A stretch of DNA of 31,520 nt from Phallusia fumigata. Its lineage: Eukaryota > Chordata > Ascidiacea > Phlebobranchia > Ascidiidae. Shown in pieces: positions 11,201-21,787 of the stretch. Both the position numbers and the translations under genes were made by a program. Under the pieces are notes generated by a model that did not search any database, was not told the DNA's origin, and saw only the letters and a program-made list of their open reading frames with translations. The first letter of the stretch is position 1; the number at the start of each line of letters is the position of its first letter. The stretch spans positions 1 through 31,520 of the forward strand of contig QXVZ01020627.1 of NCBI GenBank assembly GCA_008931825.1. Reading direction: 5' to 3'.

Positions 11201-14200
11201 AGCGTCGTCATCTGGGAAGTCCCCGAATTTTCGAGCAAGCTCCGATAGTTGCCTAGAAACTTCGCGCAGACGGAGCTCGGTGGAATCCACAGCTGAAGTG
11301 CAGACGCGATACGGCCGCACAACATTCTGTACAGCGCGAGTTACAGCTCTTGTGTGTTCCGTTACACAAGAGCAAGTCGCTTTCACAGTTTCCAGCATTT
11401 CACCACTTCCATTCGGAGTTGGTTTAGACGGTTTTGTGATTTGGATTTCACCGTTAGCGGAGCTCGCGAGCTGACTGAGCTGTTGGTCGTCCTGATCTCG
11501 TAGCGCACGAATGACATCATCCGTGTACGTGACGTCATGCTCCAGTGTCGTAATCACCTGACTTTCGATAACGGTGACAATGGTTTGCGGAACTTCATAG
11601 GTCTGTGACAAGATGGAAGGTTTTAATTGTGCAAACATAAAGTTTGGTGATATACGACCTTGGCTTTGTGGACTAAATGTTTCGCCCTTTTTAGGTCTCT
11701 ACGTCGGACACATTCCGCCAGTCGTGCAATTACTTTCCTCTGCTTGGATTTTAACAGTTCCTGAAGAACACTAGAACAAAATTATTTCTAAAGTTTTTTG
11801 ACAAGAACAGGCGCCCAAAGTAATACAGAAATAGCACCAGATTTGGCAAGGTTATAGCTACACATAAACATAAACGTTTTAGTGGTTTTTTTCGTTAGTA
11901 TGCTATCTTTTACCATAAACTCAATTTAAAACACCCAATTGCCCTAATCATTAGATTGGGTCTTGGTACCTTGTTCCTTCCACGAAAACAGGATCGTTCA
12001 GATTCAACTTCAGTCTCTTCCACCGCTGCAGAGCCTCTCTCAACCATTTGACTTTCCCTGCCTCAATTGCTCTCTCCAACTCCTGACACAAAATATAATT
12101 ACTTTGAATGCCAGAAAAACCTTAAAATTGTTTCCCGACCGCTGACCCAACTTTAACACATAAATCAGTGAACACGGAATAATACAGGTATACGAGAATG
12201 CAAAATAGGTAAAACGTGTAAACAGACATTCCCGCCCCCAGGTAATCCCGCGGTACTCAACTGATCAAAACAACAGAGCTCAAAATTNTAATACAGAAAT
12301 AGCACCAGATTTGGCAAGGTTATAGCTACACATAAACATAAACGTTTTAGTGGTTTTTTTCGTTAGTATGCTATCTTTTACCATAAACTCAATTTAAAAC
12401 ACCCAATTGCCCTAATCATTAGATTGGGTCTTGGTACCTTGTTCCTTCCACGAAAACAGGATCGTTCAGATTCAACTTCAGTCTCTTCCACCGCTGCAGA
12501 GCCTCTCTCAACCATTTGACTTTCCCTGCCTCAATTGCTCTCTCCAACTCCTGACACAAAATATATTTACGTTTTATGCCAGAAAAATCTTAAAATTGTT
12601 TCCCGACCGCTGACCCAACTTTAACACATAAATAAGTGAACACGGAATAATACAGGTATACGAGAATGCAAAATAGGTAAAACGTGTAAACAGACAATCC
12701 CGCCCCCAGGTATTCCCGCGGTACTCAACTGGTCAAAACAAAATGGCTCAAAATTGCACGTTCCAACCCATTAGCTAACAAAATGCTCATGCAGGAAAAC
12801 AGATCTATACCTGTTCGGGAAAGCTCGGGTTTGCAGCAATCAACTTTTCCTCTTCCATAAGAACTTCCAACAATTCACGAGCAACCTCGATCTCATTCTT
12901 CAGTGAAAGTGTTTCCATTTCTTCACAGCGCCGTATTGCGGATTCAATTTCAGAAATATCAGCCCGCTTGGTGACGCACTGCAGTATCTCCCTGCGCTAA
13001 AAGGCCATGAGGACAAAACCAACATATTGTTGTGGGTTTTTTACGCAACGGATACGAAATACGTGGTACAAAAAAAAAACATAAAATTTGGTAAACCGGC
13101 CATATGTTTACCTGGGCGATTTGCATAACAGCCGTGGCCGAATCCAGTAATCCTTCCGTGTCAAGTAGAGAAAGTTCTTTGTAGATTTTGATCGCCTCCT
13201 GAAGTTCCGAGATGTTATTTCCATGCAATAGCGATTGAAGATGAGAGGAAGCCTCTTTCCATTTCTGGAGTCTGGTGAATTACAAACAATTTGCAAAATA
13301 CCAAAGTCTTCGAAAAGTTTTGTTTTGACAATCATGGATAAAAGTCGCACTTGTTGTTTTCAAATGGCCTGTGAACTAAAGTAAATCAAAATGCCTTTTT
13401 ACATGAAGTGGGATTGGAACCATTGACTATGCGTGTTTTTGGGAAGTCGTGTAGAAAATCTTAACTTTGATGTTATAAGAGTCTCGGGCATTTTTACAAA
13501 TCGGTAAGTTTGCCAAGTAAACAACTCACACAGCACTTGTGTGTCATAGTTATATTCATTTGTGTCAAGAAATCTCACCTTGTTTGCTCGCACTGAAGTA
13601 CGCGAGATTTAGACAGAAGGCCACTGGAGGCTGCTTCGTTCACTGCTCGTTCTAATCGGTGGAAGTCTTTGCTCTCCGCTGCTTTTGTCAGCTCAGCTTC
13701 AAACGATTTCACAACCTGATCGAGTTTCATTTTGGTCAATTGCTGGGGCAGGCTGCCGACGAATGGCAAGCTACATTTCACACAATTGTGGATACTTCCT
13801 GGATTCCTGCTTTTGTGAGAAACGGGTCAATGTGCAACATAAAATTGGTTTTACAAAAGTTGGACAACCATTTCATGGTTTTGAAGCCTATACTCACTCA
13901 GACACACAAATCCATGACATTTAGCTGATCCGGCTACAGATATGTATGAAGTTAACCTAAGCCAGAGTTTTAAACATAGGTTAAATGCGGGGATTGCTTT
14001 GTAATCTGCTTTTCAGTGGAAAGCGACTAACTTGAGAGACTAACCACAATAATAAAAGAACATTAGCAGTCGGTTAAATAAAAAGTTGAGCAACACTGGG
14101 TCAAGCGAACAAATTTATTTAGCGCACAAGCTTTCTGTTGCTAAACGCGGTGAAACGGTGAGACTGAAGTATTTCGGGTTGACCGTACTTCGTGCCATCG

Positions 14201-14638
14201 TGTCGCAATGTGGTTTCTGAACAAGCTAGTACAACACAGTTGCAGTTGCCGATCCATGGTTGTCAGGCTGGCTGCAAAATACTACGATAGTCACTGTGAC
14301 AACTAACTATGTTGAATCCAGCACTGATTAAGACGGATTAATTCGTGAGCCAAAACTAGATTATTGGTTGCCAATTCGGCAAAAATCTCTAGCACAGTTT
14401 TAAACCACACACCTTAGACCAACGGACAAGTTACTGGGTTGACTGTCAACAAGAGCATAGCCAACGACTGCCTGCGTATCATTTTACATTTGATCTGATC
14501 ACAAAGCAAACTCAAAATAATGCTTACCTTCGATTTTGAAACGCCGGATGTGACCTTTGTGACGTCATGAGGCACGACCTTGGCTCTCGAGTGATTTCTA
14601 TTAATTCCACCCAAACACCAAGTCAAAAGGGCCGACAT
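4994..14638 (-). CDS. Large helical-repeat protein with dynein-stalk-tip-like C-terminus (11 exons)
   Basis: Exons at 14638-14528, 13742-13579, 13271-13112, 12996-12811, 12550-12438, 11770-11659, 11602-8856, 8646-8454, 8236-7907, 7606-7421 and 5230-4994 join in frame with GT-AG sites, giving about 1512 residues. Residues 40-1010 are a series of charged helices of the pattern LxxALxxxDxxxLxxAIxxA, interrupted by short loops. Residues 1010-1150 are basic and Ser/Pro-rich, with KTVRF near 1098 (PP1 RVxF type) and RPHSA/RPASR motifs common in microtubule-associated proteins. Residues 1310-1440 match the layout of the dynein heavy chain microtubule-binding domain: SEIHSFQSPPDDVK, then FLLLGE, DWTALHALMG, YDRIQKINRGAC and W..CM. 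No AAA+ motor or P-loop was seen. A cytoskeletal or axonemal role is inference; I do not recognise the protein by name. Exons 5, 8 (in part), 9, 10 and 11 also appear in second copies beside contig joins. Confidence 0.8.
5690..5875 (-). CDS. Helical-repeat gene exon 10, second (allelic) copy
   Basis: Same coding sequence as 7421-7606. This copy lies on the same contig as the complete last exon, so it may be the one that truly connects to 5230-4994. Confidence 0.7.
6176..6505 (-). CDS. Helical-repeat gene exon 9, second (allelic) copy
   Basis: The same open frame and flanks as 7907-8236. It lies inside the 1.7-kb overlap on the other side of the contig join at 6792. Confidence 0.65.
6793..6951 (-). 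CDS. Helical-repeat gene exon 11, copy cut by contig join
   Basis: It matches 5072-5230 and stops abruptly at the n at 6792, so it lacks the last 26 codons and the stop. It is the end of the neighbouring contig, not a truncated gene. Confidence 0.65.
7421..7606 (-). CDS. Helical-repeat gene exon 10, core of the MTBD-like module
   Basis: Acceptor TTTTGTGTGCAG, donor TACTGCTGG/GTATGT, 62 codons in phase 0: DWTALHALMGKLGRLSVTRR to YDRIQKINRGACTFYCW. In dynein heavy chains the same order is seen: W...LLGD, a loop, then F.P..I.K.S.AC..LC.W. An identical copy is at 5690-5875. Confidence 0.75.
7907..8236 (-). CDS. Helical-repeat gene exon 9, stalk coil and start of MTBD-like module
   Basis: About 110 codons beginning LVKKLQNVKKAYANAHILLN. 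The acceptor (GATAAAAG) is weak, so the start may shift by a few codons. The end at AAT/GTTAGT (phase 0) is chosen because it keeps the next exon in its coding frame. It carries a coiled stretch (DDVEKARALIKQLSDLRKYR), then LVSEIHSFQSPPDDVKASI and FLLLGE, which match the dynein stalk CC1 end and the E(I/V)KSF..PP..V motif. An identical copy is at 6176-6505. Confidence 0.7.
8454..8646 (-). CDS. Helical-repeat gene exon 8
   Basis: Acceptor GGTTTTCTCAG; the split codon CG/A restores Arg, then ADLWQALCEFQRYYGDGDLS and LLLNTAQEMLRKRTAEQYVD to LEHLLYQ; donor TATCAG/GTTCAG in phase 0. The first bases of a second copy survive at 6777-6791 just before the join at 6792. Confidence 0.75.
8856..11602 (-). 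CDS. Helical-repeat gene exon 7, 2.7-kb main exon
   Basis: 2747 bases without a stop, from TTGTCACAG/ACC to GACCG/GTGAGT (phase 2), encoding about 916 residues. An in-frame ATG at 11638 lies upstream of the acceptor, but the preceding exon fits phase and character, so splicing is preferred to a new start. The N-terminal two thirds is helical repeats (for example LLANNEAELVKALKDTSLPN, HPLVLRAQRELSDIKFRKLR). The C-terminal part is basic and Ser/Pro-rich (RRSGRKERRSLGFRKSQSAR), with KTVRF at 9157-9143 and RPHSAATIRPASR. GC content is visibly higher than in the flanking introns, as expected for coding sequence. Confidence 0.88.
11659..11770 (-). CDS. Helical-repeat gene exon 6
   Basis: Acceptor TTGTTCTAG; the split codon AG/T gives Ser, then VLQELLKSKQRKVIARLAEC and RRRDLKRAKHLVHKAK; donor GCCAAG/GTCGTA in phase 0. 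The following intron is only 56 bases (11658-11603). Confidence 0.7.
11970..12082 (-). CDS. Helical-repeat gene exon 5, second (allelic) copy
   Basis: Its 113 exon bases match the exon at 12438-12550, with the same splice sites and reading frame. It belongs to the contig-end overlap 11821-12287 / 12289-12755 and is best read as the other haplotype rather than a further repeat of the protein. Confidence 0.65.
12438..12550 (-). CDS. Helical-repeat gene exon 5 (copy next to contig join)
   Basis: Acceptor TTTTGTGTCAG; encodes ELERAIEAGKVKWLREALQR and on to VFVEGT; donor ACAAG/GTACCA in phase 2. The same exon recurs at 11970-12082 on the other side of the join at 12288; only one is likely to exist per chromosome. 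Confidence 0.75.
12811..12996 (-). CDS. Helical-repeat gene exon 4
   Basis: Acceptor CCTTTTAG; 62 codons (RREILQCVTKRADISEIESA through to NPSFPEQ); donor GAACAG/GTATAG, phase 0 at both ends. Confidence 0.75.
13112..13271 (-). CDS. Helical-repeat gene exon 3
   Basis: Acceptor TTCACCAG; the split codon AG/A restores Arg, then LQKWKEASSHLQSLLHG and ELQEAIKIYKELSLLDTEGL; donor GCCCAG/GTAAAC in phase 0. Confidence 0.75.
13579..13742 (-). CDS. Helical-repeat gene exon 2
   Basis: Acceptor CTGCCCCAG; encodes QLTKMKLDQVVKSFEAELTK to ...VLQCEQT; donor ACAAG/GTGAGA in phase 2. First clear helical repeat (DFHRLERAVNEAASSGLL). Confidence 0.75.
13743..14527. other. Intron 1 of the helical-repeat gene
   Basis: 785 bases between exons 1 and 2. 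No gene, repeat or RNA feature could be supported in it. Confidence 0.5.
14528..14638 (-). CDS. Helical-repeat gene exon 1 (start)
   Basis: ATG at 14638 in the context AAAATGTCGG; 37 codons (MSALLTWCLGGINRNHSRAK and on) ending AAATCGAAG/GTAAGC in phase 0. It is the least certain exon: a later Met in exon 2 (MKLDQVVKSF) could also be the start. Confidence 0.55.
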
Positions 14639-16074
14639 TTTAGGTTTTAAGGCAAAGATTCCTTCGTCTCACAACTGCAGTCTTTCCAGCATTTCCAATT
14701 CATCAAGCCAGCACCCCTTCGCATTGTGTTCCACGGCTTCTTTGGTTTAAACCGATATTGAATCAATTCGGCCATTCAATACATATCATGTTTCGCCCTA
14801 TTGTTTGCTCACTATCAAACCGCGGCATGTATTATCGCCGCTTTTACGCCATTGCCTCTGGAAGTACATTTTTGCGCGGGGCAAAACACGTCACACATAT
14901 TTTCAACCATACGCTTAAATTTTAAGTTTTTTTCTTATCAGCCTGTTTCTTGTACCTCACCCTAATCAACTAGATGATTTGATAAAGCCCCACAACAACA
15001 GGTAAAAATCAAAACGAATTAATTTTATCAGCATTAAAACTTGCTTGATCAACATGAAAGAGGGAAAGAAATGGTCAATATTATGCAAACATTTGACCAA
15101 ACTAGTTCTATTGGTGACAAAATGACAAAAAATATTTGACAAAATTTCCCTGTTTTTGTATTCCGGTTAAACTACCCATTTTTTCGCAGCGTCCCCATTC
15201 GCACATTTATCCTCGCCAGCGCCCCCTTCATTATAACAACCCAAGGTGTGGGGGTTCACGCCCACGTTAAAAACAACCTCCTCTATAGTGCAGAAATGCA
15301 CACAGGAGGTGTGGTAGCAAAGTGAGCTTAAAATCTCTGCATCGCTCCCAACTTCCTCTGTTGTAGCGTTTACCAATGCTTCAATGGGTTAATGGCTCTT
15401 CAGTTTTTTTGTAATGTACTTGGTACCTGTGCGAATCCAACAGCAGACTTAAAAGTGTTGATATGTCGCTTTCACCGAATTGTTACAAACTTTTTGGTTG
15501 TTTATGTTTTACTTTTACTTTTGATGACCATTTTGAAAATACATTTGCACATTGGTAATGTGGTGCGCCTTCACTGTCCCAAAGCTACGTTGTCGCAAAG
15601 GAAGCAGGCAATGTTGGGCAGGTTTTGAATCAAATGTAAGCAAGCTCTACATCTACACACAACAACATGTCGGAACCAGGACTGCATGATTAAACCCATG
15701 CAGAGCCCTCACATGAACTGGGCAATTTTATGACTGATTTGCCTGTGTATCACAAAAGCTGGGATCGTTGGAACAAATCATGGACGTTTAGTTGTAGCCG
15801 AACGAATCACAAACCGAATTGAATCAATTGCCTCCCACACACAACTGAGCCAATAACAAATTACATCCGGCAATCTATATGTGGCACAGCGGCGTGGAGC
15901 ATAGACCTGCTTGCTGCACTGCAGAATAACACATCTGAATCAACTAATCGCTCTCATCTAATAGGTTTAGTCGCAATGACTAGCTATTTCCTGGTCCCCT
16001 TATTTAGTACATTTTGATCTAAGCTGCACGTACGACGTTACATTAGTTAGCTTTTGTAATTAAAGGCTGCAGTA

Positions 16075-16201
16075 CAATTGAGTAGCCAGCCCAAAATTTT
16101 GAGAGGGTTGGGGGCAAGTAACTTAACTTAATGTAAAACTTTGGGATTTTTCCCTAAGTAGCCTACTTTAATGTACAATTTCGAAATTGGCTACGCCCTG
16201 G
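16075..16201. mobile_element. 127-bp TIR mini-element (hAT-like MITE)
   Basis: The inner terminal repeats CGTAGCCA are inverted at the two ends (right end in reverse complement CCAGGGCGTAGCCAATTT; left end CAATTGAGTAGCCAGCCC, with CGTAGCCA in the other copy). TGCAGTA flanks the element on both sides (16068-16074, 16202-16208). The CAGGGGCGTAGCCA-like end is typical of some hAT elements. The same insertion is at 16718-16837 in the other haplotype copy. Confidence 0.55.
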
Positions 16202-16717
16202 TGCAGTATTTAGTTGTTCNCCCAAAGCTACGTTGTCGCAAAGGAAGCAGGCAATGTTGGGCAGGTTTTGAATCAAATGTAAGCAAGCTCTACATCTACA
16301 CACAACAACATGTCGGAACCAGGACTGCATGATTAAACCCATGCAGAGCCCTCACATGAACTGGGCAATTTTATGACTGATTTGCCTGTGTATCACAAAA
16401 GCTGGGATCGTTGGAACAAATCATGGACGTTTAGTTGTAGCCGAACGAATCACAAACCGAATTGAATCAATTGCCTCCCACACACAACTGAGCCAATAAC
16501 AAATTACATCCGGCAATCTATATGTGGCACAGCGGCGTAGAGCATAGACCTGCTTGCTGCACTGTAGCATAACACATCTGAATCAACTAATCGCTCTCAT
16601 CTAATAGGTTTAGTCGCAATGACTAGCTATTTCCTGGTCCCATTATTTAGTACATTTCGATCTAAGCTGCACATACGACGTTACATTAGTTAGCTTTTGT
16701 AATTGAAGGCTGCAGTA

Positions 16718-16837
16718 CAATTGCGTAGCCAGCCCAAAATATTGAGAGGGTTGGGGCAACTAACTTAACTTAATGAAAAAATTTTCCCCCCAAGTAGCCT
16801 ACTTTAATGTACAATTTCGAAATTGGGTACGCCCTGG
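16718..16837. mobile_element. Allelic copy of the 16075-16201 mini-element
   Basis: Same insertion site and same TGCAGTA flanks (16711-16717, 16838-16844), 7 bp shorter inside. Its left end keeps the intact GCGTAGCCAGCCC, which makes the TIR clearer. Confidence 0.55.
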
Positions 16838-17053
16838 TGCAGTATTTAGTTGTTCCCTCTTTGAAATCAACAACACACGAATAAATTCATTCTTTCTGAT
16901 GTCAGGAAGACACTCTGTGCATGTAACCAAGGCTCTGTTAACCCAAAATAAGCATGCCTCTCCTCACTCGTCATCCATTATCCAGTCACGAGCCAACACT
17001 GTATGGGGCTCCAAGGTCTTAGGCGCTTAGAACGTCTGCTGGGCTTCATCAGG

Positions 17054-17076
17054 TGGCCAGGCTCTATACCTGGCCA
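17054..17076. other. Perfect 8-bp hairpin
   Basis: TGGCCAGG and CCTGGCCA form an 8-bp stem around a 7-base loop (CTCTATA). It lies about 1 kb beyond the fcsk stop and has no U-run. Its role is unknown; it may be chance or part of an old repeat. Confidence 0.3.
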
Positions 17077-18116
17077 TGTGCCGGGTTAACTACTTGTTTT
17101 TTTCTGTTAAAAACAATGTCATGTTTTCATTGGTGGATAATAAATCATTTGTTTCTGGAATGGTCACTAAAAACGAAACAATAATTTGAAACAAATGAAA
17201 ATAGGCACCTTAAAGTAATGAAATCAATGATTAATGAGGCATTTGAAGAAAAACAATTTTTGCATTTAAGGAAAAGTCAATTTTTGTTAAAATATTTGAA
17301 GAAAAGTAATGCACTTGGTTAAAAAAAAACTAATTGCAAGAAACAGCATAACATGAAAAAAAGGGTCTGTGTGCTAATATGTTCAAAGTCAATTTCTACT
17401 GAAAAAGATGAAAGCCTAAATCAAACAAAAGTAAACTTATAAAGAAGTGCTTTACAAATTTTGAAATAAAAATTTAGCTCAAATAGACTTTTACTGTTAG
17501 TAATGGTTTGGGTTTCTTTGTACCTATGGATTTGTGTCATACTATAATGGATGACAACTTTATTGGTTTGTCAAACACTATGGTCACATATGTTTTACAC
17601 TCTATATGATGATGAGAAAAACTGTAATACCGAAGTGAAGGTGTCAATGTCATTTGTTTGCTATCAATTAATTTGTTAGCCACAAAAGCACTTCTTCACA
17701 CCATTTCAATACCCTTTGACACAAAACACAACCAGTGAGATTCGTTGGTCCAAACTATACAACAAAGTAATTTGGAAAGTACAGATATTAAAGTTTAACT
17801 AATCCAGTAATTCCCAAGTTATTAGGGGTTAAACACTTTCCCAAGATATTTCAGCATTGCTATGCAGCACTATAAAAAATGTTTTATGTTAAGAGTTTTT
17901 ACCTCTGAATAAATAAAACAAACTAACCAGTTAGGGGATATTTGGTTGGAAATAACTTTTTAAGATAGACACACCTATTCCAAAGCACAGCATAAATATA
18001 GCAATGCAAAACTTATTGTATTATATATGTTGGACAACATGACATAATTAATCATTGTTGGCAGAGATACTTTTACTAAAAAACTGTGTCCTGATAAAGT
18101 TTCAGAAAGGAAAATG

Positions 18117-21100
18117 TTAATTTTCCAAGTTGGTGTGGCAAACCATTCCCAACCTGTCAATGTCTACGTCGAATACTTTTGCATCATGAGCACCCTGAAC
18201 GTCCTCCAGCATATCCCTGATATCCTGTGATGACATTCTTTCCTTGGTGAGTAAATAAAGAAAGCCGCCACCTCCAGCTCCACAAAGCGACTGACCATAG
18301 ACATAGGGGGCAAATTTCTTCATCATTCTAGTGCATAAATCTGGTTCGCAGCCGGAAGCCATAACTTTTTTTTGAGACCAGTATGCTTCGATGCATTGGC
18401 CAATAGCATTTAGATCTCCATTGTTGAAAGAAGTTGCACATTTTTCTGCATTTACCCGGAGGTTGAAGCAGTTTTCCAATATGTCAGATCGCTTCGTGTA
18501 CCAATTTCTTAAAACCGTTTGAAGTAAATTTCTAGCAAGGCGTGTTTTTCCAGTGTACACCAATTTTAGTCGACTGACAAAAGTCTCGTAAAATTCATCT
18601 GAAGTGTTAAGATTTTCCGCAGTGATGTGCAAAGGCAGACCCACAGATGAACGTGCAATTTTTACTCCTCCCATCAAACCTCCTACCTGATCTTGCCACC
18701 CACCACCAGTTGTAAGCATCTGTTCAACAACCAGCACAGAGTGCAGCAAGGAATCAACATCAACTGCACGACCTGAAGCTCTGTAGAGAACTGCCATTGC
18801 AGCTCCAGCTAAAATGCTGCTTGTCCCTAAACCAGAACCCCTTGGCAATTGCGACCAGGTCTGAAGCTCAAAACCACCCCCAAATCCTGACATTAATTGG
18901 CTTTGCAAAGTTTCTGTAGATTTGGGATCAACTATTCCAGCCAGCACACAGCAAGCTTTTAACAATGCACCTGGAACTTGTGGCTGAAAGTAATTCAACA
19001 GTTGATCAGTGGTCAAGCACTCGATGGTTTGGGTTTCACTTTCTGTTTCACCTAACAAGGTAAGAATAATTTTGGGAGATTTAATTTTCTTTACCCTGGC
19101 TCCGATAGGTCTTTTTCCATTCAGAAGTATAGCCACATTGATTACAGCGCCGCCATGTTCGTAGCAGATTGGAGGAGTATCGGTCCATCCACCTGCTAGA
19201 TCGATTCTGGCAGGGCATTCAGCACAATACCACATGTTGAATGACAGTGGTGCACATGGGGAGGTTTTGATAAACTGTGAGGCACTTTTAACAGCGTGGC
19301 GTATAAGAATCTGTTCTGCCCCCTCATAGTGGCGAGATGCCCGAATTAGTAAATCAGGGTGACCCAACCATTGTTTCCTGATGGCAGCCAATCCCAAAAC
19401 ACCACTTTTTACAAAACAATTCTCCAGTAAATTTAATGGTTGCTTCCATTCCTTGTTCGCGGAGGGACCACTTCTGAGGATTCCCTTTTTTCCAGCCATA
19501 ACACCCAGAACATCTGCAATACAGGCAAAGCATCTTGCCGACAGGTCAGGCCTTTCTTGTTTTGATTCAGTGCCTTCGACAGCCTTAATAGCAACCTCAT
19601 CCAGAAAGTTTAAGATCACTGTATGTTTCTTCGTAACAACAAATGCATCCAGAAAAGGTAAAAGACTAATGTTGAAGTTGTTCAACAGAATGTCACCAAT
19701 CATACGACAAGATACCTGATGAAATATTGATTGCTGGTAATTGAGTTCAAGACCAAAGTCAACATGTTCCAGCATTTCACAGAGCGAACACCTCCAGCAG
19801 TCAAGCCAGTTTTGAAACATGTCATTGCTGTAACTGTCCTCCAATAGTTGGACACTGGAAGTAATGTCCACAGGTTGGCGTGGATGAAAGACTGGAAAGA
19901 GTCTTGCCATGAACAGCGTATTCTTTTGATCTGCCAAATTCTTTTTCAAGATGAGGTTTCTGTAGCTCATTGGAAGAGGCGGAGATTGAGCGGTAGAAGC
20001 TGAAATAACATATGATCGTGGAATCACAACAGCCTTGCTTTCATACAGGTTTTCTGGCATATCTTCAACCTTTTTGTTTACATTTTCCACCACTTGCATC
20101 AATGTATCAGTGCTTCTAAGCGCAGCGAACAAACGAGATGGCTCTCTACCACAGAAACTAACGCACATACCAATCACTGTGCTATTAGATGGAATACTTT
20201 GTTTGTCCAAAACACGGCTTGATTTTTCATCCAAGCCATACACGAAACAATTGCTACCAATTTTAAGATTTGCGGTGATGTGACTATGTACAACACATGA
20301 GTTGTCTCCAATCACTGCCCCTTCTTCAACAATGGAATTAATCAGCAATATCTCTGAAGGCACAGTGTTTTTTACAGAAACATGGCTGTGCACACACATA
20401 CTTAATTTGTGGCTAGAAAGATTGGAAATATTGCACATGTTTTTGCATAACTCTTGAGGACTCTCCATCATATCCATATATCGGTGTTCGCCATTCTCCA
20501 ACACCAGTGCCTTCATAGGGACACTTCGAAGAAATTTCCACAGGACCGCACCAGCGTTTTCCTCTGATAAATTCATCTTCAGTGACATCTGTAGCCATTG
20601 GTAGCAGAATGTCGAAGAACAGCGATAGGCCTAACGGGTCCATACCGCTGTCCATGCCTAAGTATGTGCATGCATCTAATGGTGGAGTAACATGAGTTGA
20701 TAAAAGTTTCTCAGTAGCACTAACTGAAAAGAAAACGATCCCAGTAACAACAGCAACAAGATTATTTTTTAAAGTGCATTTTTTGAGCACTTCCTTGCTA
20801 CCTTGAAATATTAAATCTTTTACAGTGTTGTTGTCATTAATGCAGTAAACCCCATGCTTGGTTGCATACTCAACAGTGGTTGGTACAGAAATGCACAAAA
20901 CACCATCACCCACATTCATTTCCTCCCAGTCAATTGTTACATCATCATCCAGCTTTAATAGCATGTCACTGCTGCAAACCCACAACCCTGGGGGTGAATT
21001 TACGGCAAGTTTTGCAGTCACAGTGTGAAAAAGTGAGTCAAAGTTAGTCACCAAGCCCCTGGAACCACCATGCTGTGGTACCAAGGGCAAACAAACAAAA

Positions 21101-21417
21101 CTCCTACCGCAGGGGTCGTAGGGAAAATATCGACCAAAGTGCACTATCAATATTTTAGCAGCAGACAAAACATCAGCTGTCACCATGGTGTGGCCGTGCT
21201 TCGCTGATAAATGCTCTGTTAGTATTAATAAAGCATTAAGCGTGGCCCCTCCACTACCAACCCCATCTTGAGGATCTTCGATGCACAAGATATCCAAATC
21301 TGCTGGAAGGAAACCAAGCTCTTTTTTGAGATCCATTTGATGTTGGATTGCCTCAGCATGTTGCTTCGTCTTGCAGGTAATCAGGAGGGACGTCCATGCA
21401 CATAGTTTTGCATCCAT
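18117..21417 (-). CDS. fcsk: L-fucose kinase (fucokinase), intronless, with one apparent 1-base slip
   Basis: It phosphorylates free L-fucose to L-fucose-1-phosphate in the cytosol, the first step of the salvage route to GDP-fucose. About 1099 residues, close to the roughly 1080 of vertebrate FCSK. Residues 52-63 (GVGSGGATLNAL) are the N-terminal pyrophosphorylase-like motif. The middle matches FCSK (CIADVLGVMAGKKGILRSGP, HYEGAEQILIRHAVKSA). The GHMP kinase part starts at ECPARIDLAGGWTDTPP, has the ATP-binding PRGSGLGTSSILAG near residue 858, GGGWQDQVGG, and the C-terminal GAGGGGFLYLL. The frame moves by one base in a run of four A (plus-strand 20557-20560): upstream ...EDEFIRG, downstream NAGAVLWKF. 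One base too many in the run, by sequencing error or a real allele, explains it. No introns are seen across 3.3 kb, unlike the many-exon vertebrate gene. Confidence 0.93.
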
Positions 21418-21787
21418 GACACAAATTTATTTTGACAACAAAAAGTAAATAAGCGCTGAAAAAAGCGGGACATTAAGTTCTTTTATTATATGAATCAAAA
21501 CTAATTAATCAATCTAGTCTTCACTGATGTTACACAGCTGGAAATTTCCTATAAAAGCTAAAAGGAAGAGAGTAAGTAAGCTGCACCAAACAGCAATGGC
21601 AGCGCAACCACACCTTACAGCAGGTACACCTAGGATTTTTTTTAAAAATGCCCTTTCACTAAACACTACAGTTGCCTTTTACGTTTGCAAATATTTACTG
21701 ACAAACAAATTTGCTCCACAAACAGGCACTGCAATGCACTTTGTCCTTTTCACTTCAGTTGTTTGTTAAACACACGTAAAGTGTTTT

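Larger units (their letters stand above)
11821..12755. repeat. 467-bp direct repeat flanking contig join at 12288
   Basis: 11821-12287 and 12289-12755 are the same length and differ at a handful of positions, mostly within the intron. Exon 5 of the helical-repeat gene is in both. Same overlap signature as at 6792. Confidence 0.85.
15578..16855. repeat. 0.64-kb direct repeat flanking contig join at 16220
   Basis: 15578-16219 recurs at 16221-16855 with a few substitutions and short indels. The first copy ends and the second starts at the n. Both carry the same TIR mini-element at their right ends. Confidence 0.85.
14639..18116. other. 3.5-kb gene-poor intergenic region
   Basis: It lies between the start of the helical-repeat gene and the end of fcsk. 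Short open frames on both strands (for example 15167-15376 and 15392-15628) lack splice context or family likeness. It holds a duplicated 0.64-kb block around the join at 16220, a small TIR element in each copy, and an 8-bp perfect hairpin (TGGCCAGG/CCTGGCCA) at 17054-17076. From 17100 to 18100 it is plain AT-rich sequence. Confidence 0.55.

Noticed and set aside
11046-11474. 142-codon plus-strand frame
   Set aside because: Also an antisense shadow of the same exon.
15167-15376. Minus-strand frame with a weak tRNA-like GTGAACCCCCACACC stretch
   Set aside because: A and B boxes cannot both be placed at proper spacing, so neither a SINE nor a gene is supported.
20862-21047. Plus-strand frame within fcsk
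   Set aside because: Antisense shadow of the fucokinase coding sequence.
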